A stretch of 6,510 nucleotides of DNA from an uncultured Erysipelotrichaceae bacterium (lineage in GTDB: Bacteria > Bacillota_I > Bacilli_A > RF39 > UBA660): the NCBI GenBank assembly GCA_902766545.1, contig CACXEC010000075.1:1-6510 (forward strand), in the 5' to 3' direction. Positions 1 to 4,684 of this stretch are shown piece by piece. Below the pieces are notes generated by a model, which saw nothing but the letters and a program-made list of their open reading frames with translations, searched no databases and was not told the DNA's origin. How positions within the stretch are numbered: position 1 is the stretch's first letter; each line of letters opens with the position of its first letter. Both the position numbers and the translations under genes were made by a program.

Positions 1-1573
1 TGGTGTTGGAGCATCAGTAGTTAACGCCTTATCTAAATGGTTAATTGTAACTGTTTATAAAGATGGAAAAATATATGAAGCAAAATTCGAAAATGGTGGA
101 AAAACTGCTCAAAAATTAACGATTATTGGAGAATGTGAAAAGAATCGAACTGGAACTACTGTAACATTTAAACCAGATGGAGATATTTTTGATACAGAAA
201 TATATGATTATGAAACATTAAAAGTAAGAGTAAGAGAACTTGCATTTTTAAATAAAGGATTGAAGTTAACTCTAAGAGATGACCGAAATGAAGAAGATAC
301 CACTGGTGATCATTTCCTTTATGAGGGTGGAATTAGCGAATATGTAAAATTTATAAATCAAGGAAAAACACCCGTACATGAAGACGTAATTCATTTAGAA
401 GGTGAAGAAGACGGAGTATTCTTTGAAGTTGCAATGCAATATAATACAGGTTACAATGATAATATTTATTCATTTGTAAATAATATAAATACTCATGATG
501 GTGGAACACACGAAGAAGGTGTAAGAAGAGCTTTAACAAGAGTTATTAATAATTATGCTAGAAATAATAAAATATTAAAAGAAAAAGATGAATCATTAAC
601 AGGTGATGATGTAAAAGAGGGACTTACAATGATTATTTCTTGTAAGCACCCAAATCCACAATTTGAAGGCCAAACTAAAGGAAGACTTGGTAACTCAGAA
701 GTTAGAAAATTAGCAGATAATGTATTTTCACAAGGTTTTGAAAGATTTTTAATGGAAAATCCAAGCGAAGCTAAAATAATAGTTGAAAAAGGAATTCAAG
801 CTTGTCGAGCTAGAAATGCTGCAAAAAGAGCTAGAGAAGCTTCACGAAATCATGAGTTAACAATCAGTAATTTTTATGGAAAACTATCTGATTGTAAAAG
901 TAAAGACCCAAGTGTTTCTGAAATATTTATAGTCGAGGGAGATTCAGCTGCTGGTTCTGCAAAAGAAGGTAGAGATTCTGTAACTCAAGCAATAATGCCA
1001 TTAAAAGGAAAAATATTAAAAAAAAAAAAAGCAAGATTAGATAAGGCTTTAGCTAATGACGAAATAAAATCAATTATTACTGCTTTTGGCACTGGAATAG
1101 GGGCTGAATTTGATTTATCAAAATTAAGATATGATAAAATAGTTATAATGACTGATGCAGATGTAGATGGAGCTCACATTAGAGTACTATTATTAACTTT
1201 ATTTTATAGATATTTTAGGCCAATTGTTGAAGAAGGACAGGTATATGCTGCTCAACCACCACTATTTAGAATTAGATATGGAAAAACAAGGAAATATGTT
1301 TTAGATGAAAAAGAGAGAGATTCATATTTAAGTACTTTGAAAGAAAGTGACCGTTCTCGTGCTGAAATTACACGTATGAAAGGTTTAGGAGAGATGGATG
1401 CAGATCAATTAAACGAAACAACAATGGATATTAAAACAAGAGTACTTAGAAAAATAACAGTAGAGGATGCTATTGCTGCAGATGCTGCTTTCTCTAAATT
1501 AATGGGTGAGGAAGTAGAACCAAGAAGACAATTTATTGAAGAAAATGCGCGTTATGCTGATGTAGATATTTAG
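1..1573 (+). CDS. gyrB: DNA gyrase subunit B, 5'-truncated by window edge
   Basis: This is the ATPase/Toprim subunit of DNA gyrase, which with GyrA introduces negative supercoils using ATP. The frame is open from base 2, giving 523 visible residues. It begins in the GVGASVVNALS motif of the GHKL ATPase fold, so roughly 115-120 N-terminal residues lie outside the window; the first in-frame TTG (260) is internal. Visible in order: the end of the ATPase domain, the transducer with the QTK loop (FEGQTK, bases 659-679), the Toprim domain with catalytic Glu in EGDSAAGSA (Glu codon 935-937) and the metal-binding DADVD (1154-1168), then the C-terminal KGLGEM and VEPRRQFIEENARY blocks typical of short Gram-positive GyrB. 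It matches B. subtilis GyrB nearly throughout by eye. Oddities are SAAGSA where SAGGSA is usual, and ILKKKKAR where ILNVEKAR is usual, the latter encoded by a 13-A run. ParE is less likely, because gyrA follows directly and the C-terminus is GyrB-like. Confidence 0.97.
   Translation, partial: GVGASVVNALSKWLIVTVYKDGKIYEAKFENGGKTAQKLTIIGECEKNRTGTTVTFKPDGDIFDTEIYDYETLKVRVRELAFLNKGLKLTLRDDRNEEDTTGDHFLYEGGISEYVKFINQGKTPVHEDVIHLEGEEDGVFFEVAMQYNTGYNDNIYSFVNNINTHDGGTHEEGVRRALTRVINNYARNNKILKEKDESLTGDDVKEGLTMIISCKHPNPQFEGQTKGRLGNSEVRKLADNVFSQGFERFLMENPSEAKIIVEKGIQACRARNAAKRAREASRNHELTISNFYGKLSDCKSKDPSVSEIFIVEGDSAAGSAKEGRDSVTQAIMPLKGKILKKKKARLDKALANDEIKSIITAFGTGIGAEFDLSKLRYDKIVIMTDADVDGAHIRVLLLTLFYRYFRPIVEEGQVYAAQPPLFRIRYGKTRKYVLDEKERDSYLSTLKESDRSRAEITRMKGLGEMDADQLNETTMDIKTRVLRKITVEDAIAADAAFSKLMGEEVEPRRQFIEENARYADVDI
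1018..1030 (+). repeat. A13 homopolymer inside gyrB
   Basis: Thirteen consecutive A bases supply the last base of a Leu codon and four Lys codons (bases 1019-1030) just after PLKGKIL in the Toprim region. The reading frame is intact across it. Runs of this length are known to be prone to replication, transcription and sequencing slippage, so the exact length deserves caution. Confidence 0.9.
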
Positions 1574-1577
1574 TAAT

Positions 1578-1586
1578 GGAGGAAGG
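1578..1586 (+). promoter_or_regulatory. Ribosome binding site deciding the gyrA start
   Basis: GGAGGAAGG lies between the gyrB stop and gyrA. Its end is 9 nt from the ATG at 1596, a normal spacing. A TTG at 1587 is in the same frame, but it is only 4 nt after GGAGG and directly abuts AAGG, which is too close. This favours the ATG at 1596, with the TTG (three residues longer) as the alternative. Confidence 0.7.
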
Positions 1587-1595
1587 TTGATCAAA

Positions 1596-4142
1596 ATGAA
1601 TGATGAAGAATTAGAAAATATTGAAGGCTTGGAAGAATCCAAAGAAAATGTTGAAAACGAAGAAGAAATACACACTGATTATAGTGGGGAATTCCATGAA
1701 AGAGATAGTTTTACACACAATAATATTGTAGATGAAGTAAAAAAATCATTTATTGACTATTCAGCAAGTGTAATTATGGCTCGTGCCATTCCTGATTTAA
1801 GGGATGGTTTAAAGCCAGTTCATAGACGAATTTTGTGGTCAATGTACGAAAATGGATATACACCAGATAAACCTCATAAAAAATGTGCTACTACGGTAGG
1901 TAATGTTATTGGTTCATACCATCCCCATGGTGATACATCTATATATGATGCAATGGTTCGTTTAGCCCAAAATTGGGTTGAAAGATACACTCTAGTAGAT
2001 GGTCATGGTAACTTTGGAAACATTGATGGAGATGGAGCAGCTGCATATCGTTATACTGAATCTAGATTGTCTAAAATATCATTGGAATTATTAAAAGATA
2101 TTAATAAAGATACTGTAGACATGCAACTAAATTTTGACGAAACAAAGAAAGAACCTTTAGTTTTACCATCAAAATTTCCTAATATTTTAGTTAATGGAAC
2201 AATGGGAATCGCAGTTGGTATGGCTACAAATATCCCACCACATAACTTAGGAGAAGTAATAAATGGTTGTATTGCATATATTGATAATCCAAATATAGAC
2301 ACTGAAGGATTGATGCAAATAATCAAAGGCCCAGACTTTCCAACTGGTGGAATCATCTTAGGAAATAGTGGGATTAGAAAAGCGTATGAAACAGGTAGAG
2401 GTACCATAACAATTCGTAGTAAGGCAGAAATTGAAGAACATCCAAATCATAGTAATATAATTATTACTGAAGTTCCATATGGAGTTAATACGCATGATTT
2501 AACTGTAAGAGTTGCAGAACTTGTTCATAATAAGATTATAGAAGGAATATCAGATTATCATACAGATTTAAAAAATGGTGTAAAAATAACTATTACATTA
2601 AAAAGAGATGCGAATCCTCAAGTAATTTTAAACAAATTATATAAATTAACTAATTTTCAAATTACTTATGGTATTATTTTCTTAATGATAGATGATAAAA
2701 CGCCAAGAATACTGGGATTAAAAGATATTATTTCAAAATATATTGATCATCAAAGATCAGTTATAGTTAGAAGAACAAAATTTGATTTAAATAAAGCAGA
2801 AACAAGAGTACATATTTTAGAAGGATTAAAAATTGCATTAGATCACATTGATGAAGTAATAAAACTTATAAGAGGTTCAAAAACCGATGAAGAAGCTAAA
2901 AGCGGATTAATAAAACAATTTGGTTTATCTGAAGCCCAGGCTGACGCAATTTTAGAGATGAGATTAAGAAGATTAACTGGCTTAGAACGAGATAAAATTG
3001 AAAAAGAGCTTGAAGACTTATTAAAATTAATAGAAGAGTTAAAATCAATATTATCAAGTGACGAAAAAGTACTAGATATTATAAAACAAGAATTAATTGA
3101 AATAAGGGATAAATACGCAGATGATCGTAGAACTCATATAGATATGACTGCAATAGATTATATTGAAGATGAATCACTAATTCCAAATGATAATGTTATA
3201 GTATCATTAACACACAACGGATATATTAAAAGAGCAACTGTAGATAATTATCGTACACAGAACCGTGGTGGAGTTGGAATTAAAGGTATGACAACCAATG
3301 AAGAAGACTATGTAGAATATTTATTAAATTTAAAATCTCACGACCATTTAATGATATTTACTAATAAAGGTAAAGTCTATAGATTAAAAGGATATGAAGT
3401 ACCAGAATATGGAAGAACGTCAAAGGGATTACCAATAATAAATCTTCTTCCAATAGAAAAAGATGAAAAAGTTTCAACAATTATGTCAATTTCAAAAACT
3501 GATGATTGCAAATATTTATTATTTGCAACCCAAAAAGGATTAGTAAAACGAACAGATGTTCGTGAATTTGAAAATATTAGAAAAACAGGAAAACTTTGCA
3601 TTAACTTAAAAGATACTGACGAACTTGTTGATGTTAAAAAAACTGACGGCGAATGCGATGTACTATTAGCATCCAGTCTTGGTAAAGTAGCCCTATTTAG
3701 CGAATCAGAAATCAGAATAATGGGTAGAACTGCTAGTGGAGTTCGTGGAATAAATTTAGATAATGGAAATTGTGTAAGTTTAGAAACTAGTAAAGAAAAT
3801 GATAACTTAATAATTGTAACAGAAAAAGGTTATGGTAAAAAAACTACTATATCTGAGTTTAGAAAAACAAAGCGAGGCAGTAAAGGAATAAAAGCCTTAA
3901 ACATTACAGATAAAAATGGAAAAATTGTTGCTATTAAACGAGTTGTGGAAAAATCTGATTTGATGATTATTACAAATTCTGGAATATTAATAAGGATACC
4001 ACTAGATCAAATATCTCAATTAGGAAGGGTAACTCAAGGAACTCGATTAATAAACTTAAAGGACAATCAGCTTGTTTCATCAATTAGTTTGGTTGTTAAA
4101 GATGATGATGTTTCACGTGAAACATTGAACGAAGAAGAGTAA
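1596..4142 (+). CDS. gyrA: DNA gyrase subunit A
   Basis: This is the DNA cleavage and wrapping subunit of gyrase, 848 aa from ATG 1596 (851 from TTG 1587; B. subtilis GyrA is about 821). Residues 1-43 are an acidic, low-complexity N-terminal extension about 30 residues longer than usual. The breakage-reunion domain follows, with ARAIPDLRDGLKPVHRRIL (62-80), YHPHGD (108-113) and catalytic Tyr153 in RYTE. Then come the tower, a helical coiled-coil-like stretch (about 460-510), and a six-blade C-terminal DNA-wrapping domain from about residue 530 with a degenerate GyrA-box, QNRGGVG (555-561). The quinolone positions equivalent to E. coli Ser83/Asp87 are Thr114/Asp118; Thr is a wild-type residue in some other bacteria. 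The surrounding residues are unusual (ATTVGNVIGS instead of ARxVGDVIGK). The C-terminal acidic tail contains VSRET, encoded by a parS site. The gene starts 22 bp after gyrB, so they are probably cotranscribed. ParC is rejected because of gene order and CTD similarity to B. subtilis GyrA. Confidence 0.97.
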   Translation: MNDEELENIEGLEESKENVENEEEIHTDYSGEFHERDSFTHNNIVDEVKKSFIDYSASVIMARAIPDLRDGLKPVHRRILWSMYENGYTPDKPHKKCATTVGNVIGSYHPHGDTSIYDAMVRLAQNWVERYTLVDGHGNFGNIDGDGAAAYRYTESRLSKISLELLKDINKDTVDMQLNFDETKKEPLVLPSKFPNILVNGTMGIAVGMATNIPPHNLGEVINGCIAYIDNPNIDTEGLMQIIKGPDFPTGGIILGNSGIRKAYETGRGTITIRSKAEIEEHPNHSNIIITEVPYGVNTHDLTVRVAELVHNKIIEGISDYHTDLKNGVKITITLKRDANPQVILNKLYKLTNFQITYGIIFLMIDDKTPRILGLKDIISKYIDHQRSVIVRRTKFDLNKAETRVHILEGLKIALDHIDEVIKLIRGSKTDEEAKSGLIKQFGLSEAQADAILEMRLRRLTGLERDKIEKELEDLLKLIEELKSILSSDEKVLDIIKQELIEIRDKYADDRRTHIDMTAIDYIEDESLIPNDNVIVSLTHNGYIKRATVDNYRTQNRGGVGIKGMTTNEEDYVEYLLNLKSHDHLMIFTNKGKVYRLKGYEVPEYGRTSKGLPIINLLPIEKDEKVSTIMSISKTDDCKYLLFATQKGLVKRTDVREFENIRKTGKLCINLKDTDELVDVKKTDGECDVLLASSLGKVALFSESEIRIMGRTASGVRGINLDNGNCVSLETSKENDNLIIVTEKGYGKKTTISEFRKTKRGSKGIKALNITDKNGKIVAIKRVVEKSDLMIITNSGILIRIPLDQISQLGRVTQGTRLINLKDNQLVSSISLVVKDDDVSRETLNEEE
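4109..4124. promoter_or_regulatory. parS: parS site 1 (ParB/Spo0J binding), inside gyrA
   Basis: TGTTTCACGTGAAACA is a perfect 16-bp palindrome identical to the known Bacillus parS consensus. It lies in the gyrA coding sequence, where it encodes the last base of Asp838 plus Val-Ser-Arg-Glu-Thr (839-843). Symmetry extends only one base pair beyond the core (4108-4125), as expected where coding limits the flanks. Confidence 0.93.
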
Positions 4143-4158
4143 TTATTTACTCTTTTTT
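4132..4158 (+). terminator. Candidate gyrA intrinsic terminator overlapping the stop codon
   Basis: AAGAGTAA (4135-4142) pairs with TTACTCTT (4147-4154) around a TTAT loop and runs into T6 (4153-4158). G-U and A-T pairs can extend the stem outward to about 12 bp. The 5' arm includes the last gyrA codons and the TAA stop. Only two G-C pairs are present, so the hairpin is weak. Its T-tract is also the left outer arm of the palindrome around parS site 2. Confidence 0.5.
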
Positions 4159-4161
4159 ATA

Positions 4162-4177
4162 TGTTTCACGTGAAACA
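4162..4177. promoter_or_regulatory. parS: parS site 2, centred in a 34-bp perfect palindrome
   Basis: Perfect 16-bp parS core, 20 bp after the gyrA stop. The symmetry continues 9 bp on each side, so 4153-4186 is a perfect 34-bp palindrome with T-rich and A-rich outer arms. It would bind ParB and could also form a hairpin in RNA reading through from gyrA. Confidence 0.93.
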
Positions 4178-4189
4178 TATAAAAAAATT

Positions 4190-4203
4190 ATTTCCCGGGA
4201 AAT
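4190..4203. promoter_or_regulatory. Noc-binding site (NBS)
   Basis: ATTTCCCGGGAAAT is an exact match to the published 14-bp Noc-binding palindrome of B. subtilis. Symmetry extends to 18 bp (4188-4205). Noc is a ParB paralogue that binds NBS sites and blocks Z-ring assembly over the nucleoid. NBS differs from parS mainly in the two central-flanking base pairs and the outer pair. The site is 12 bp from parS 2 and 17 bp from parS 3. Its GC-rich core stands out in an otherwise almost pure A/T stretch. Whether this genome encodes Noc cannot be seen here. Confidence 0.8.
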
Positions 4204-4220
4204 AAAAATATTAACATTAA

Positions 4221-4236
4221 TGTTTCACGTGAAACA
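4221..4236. promoter_or_regulatory. parS: parS site 3, in a 24-bp palindrome
   Basis: Perfect 16-bp parS core. Flanking TTAA on each side gives a 24-bp perfect palindrome (4217-4240). It is the last site before a stretch of about 145 bp without parS. Confidence 0.93.
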
Positions 4237-4240
4237 TTAA

Positions 4241-4375
4241 AAATATTTATAATAATTTTTATCATGTATTTTTTAATAATATATGATTATTCTCTAAATA
4301 ATTATAGAAATATTAATAAATATATATTTTAAATATTAAAATTAAATAAAAATATTATTTTTAGTAATTTATAAG
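4241..4375. other. Extremely AT-rich spacer between parS groups
   Basis: About 135 bp made almost entirely of A and T, with A- and T-tracts and short AT palindromes such as AAAAATATTATTTTT (4351-4365). No ORF, RNA or recognised protein site is visible. Such DNA would be flexible or curved and easily unwound, but no DnaA-box cluster accompanies it, so an origin is not supported. It may simply be an unselected spacer. Confidence 0.5.
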
Positions 4376-4380
4376 AACTA

Positions 4381-4396
4381 TGTTTCACGTGAAACA
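4381..4396. promoter_or_regulatory. parS: parS site 4, in a 26-bp palindrome
   Basis: Perfect 16-bp parS core. AACTA on the left and TAGTT on the right extend the symmetry to 26 bp (4376-4401). These flanks differ from those of every other copy. Confidence 0.93.
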
Positions 4397-4438
4397 TAGT
4401 TTTATGCACAAAAATTATAAAATATTAATTATTAACAA

Positions 4439-4454
4439 TGTTTCACGTGAAACA
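4439..4454. promoter_or_regulatory. parS: parS site 5, in a 28-bp palindrome
   Basis: Perfect 16-bp parS core. TAACAA on the left and TTGTTA on the right make a 28-bp perfect palindrome (4433-4460). Its centre is 58 bp from that of site 4. Confidence 0.93.
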
Positions 4455-4542
4455 TTGTTAGATTTTAATCATATTAAAATTATTATAATTAATTATGTTA
4501 TTAATAAAATTACTATTTGAAATAAAATATTTTATATTATAA

Positions 4543-4558
4543 TGTTTCACGTGAAACA
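4543..4558. promoter_or_regulatory. parS: parS site 6, abutting the SRP RNA promoter
   Basis: Perfect 16-bp parS core with only one extra symmetrical base pair (4542-4559). It ends 2 bp before the candidate -35 hexamer of the SRP RNA gene, so bound ParB would sit against or over the promoter. The preceding 80 bp (4461-4541) hold only AT-rich sequence and an AT-only inverted repeat (4462-4480). Confidence 0.93.
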
Positions 4559-4560
4559 TA

Positions 4561-4590
4561 TTGATTATATAATAAAAAATATGATATTAT
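4561..4590 (+). promoter_or_regulatory. Promoter of the SRP RNA gene
   Basis: TTGATT (4561-4566) is a 4/6 match to a sigma-A -35 box. After an 18-bp spacer comes TATTAT (4585-4590), a 5/6 match to the -10 box, preceded by TG at 4582-4583, an extended -10. Transcription would start near G4597, exactly where the 5' arm of the SRP RNA closing stem begins. Confidence 0.65.
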
Positions 4591-4596
4591 CTATTT

Positions 4597-4674
4597 GTGC
4601 AATATATATGTAATAAACTGGTCAGGTTCGGAAGAAAGCAGCCACATTTGCCTCTATATATGTGCACTTTTTTT
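4597..4674 (+). ncRNA. ffs: Signal recognition particle RNA, short (4.5S-like) form
   Basis: This RNA scaffolds SRP with Ffh for cotranslational targeting of membrane proteins. The conserved domain IV is explicit: GGUCAGG (4620-4626), UUC stem, GGAA tetraloop (4630-4633), GAA, then AGCAGCC (4637-4643). UUC/GAA keeps the pairing of the usual UCC/GGA. The ends form a long closing stem: 4597-4608 pairs with 4655-4667 with G4662 bulged. T7 (4668-4674) follows at once, so the gene provides its own terminator. At about 78 nt there is no room for the Alu domain of the roughly 270-nt Bacillus scRNA; the size matches the short RNAs of mycoplasmas and Gram-negatives. Exact ends are inferred from the promoter and T-tract. 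Confidence 0.92.
4668..4674 (+). terminator. T7 tract terminating SRP RNA
   Basis: Seven T bases directly follow the 3' arm (TGCAC, 4663-4667) of the SRP RNA closing stem, giving a terminal stem plus U-tract. The stem spans the whole RNA rather than a short local hairpin, so efficiency is uncertain. tadA has no other obvious promoter and may depend on read-through. Confidence 0.55.
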
Positions 4675-4680
4675 AAGGAG
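4675..4680 (+). promoter_or_regulatory. tadA ribosome binding site
   Basis: AAGGAG begins at the base after the SRP RNA T-tract and is 4 nt from ATG 4685. It identifies ATG 4685 as the tadA start and shows that the longer open frame running back through the SRP RNA is not coding. Confidence 0.75.
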
Positions 4681-4684
4681 TAAA

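Noticed and set aside
260..262. TTG as the gyrB start codon
   Set aside because: The frame is open upstream to base 2 and encodes conserved GyrB sequence (GVGASVVNALS and onward). The TTG is an internal Leu/Lys boundary; the true start is outside the window.
351..539. Minus-strand open frame inside gyrB
   Set aside because: It lies antisense to conserved gyrB sequence, has low-complexity Leu/Tyr/His content and no ribosome binding site or family resemblance.
2051..2407. Minus-strand open frame inside gyrA
   Set aside because: It is a shadow of the strongly conserved GyrA breakage-reunion region, with no recognisable protein motif.
3377..3601. Minus-strand open frame inside the gyrA C-terminal domain
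   Set aside because: It is antisense to conserved blade repeats, with no start signal or recognisable product.
1596..4142. The gene could be parC rather than gyrA
   Set aside because: It directly follows gyrB and has the six-blade C-terminal domain closely matching B. subtilis GyrA. A box, though degenerate, is present at the right place.
4402..4410. DnaA-box-like TTATGCACA, possibly marking oriC
   Set aside because: It is one isolated 8/9 match to TTATCCACA, although it fits the relaxed form TTATNCACA. There is no cluster of boxes, and oriC in this group normally flanks dnaA, upstream of gyrB. The single match could be chance.
4376..4460. parS sites 4 and 5 as intrinsic terminators
   Set aside because: The stems are long, but neither is followed by a real T-tract on either strand, and the loop would be the parS centre ACGT. 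ParB binding explains the core better.
4109..4558. CRISPR array or insertion-element repeats
   Set aside because: The repeated unit is a 16-bp perfect palindrome identical to parS, with irregular spacing and AT-rich spacers. No repeat longer than the core is shared and no cas or transposase gene is present.
4595..4684. Upstream TTG extension of tadA through the SRP RNA
   Set aside because: The extra 30 residues are the SRP RNA read as codons and resemble no TadA N-terminus. AAGGAG directly before ATG 4685 gives a better start.
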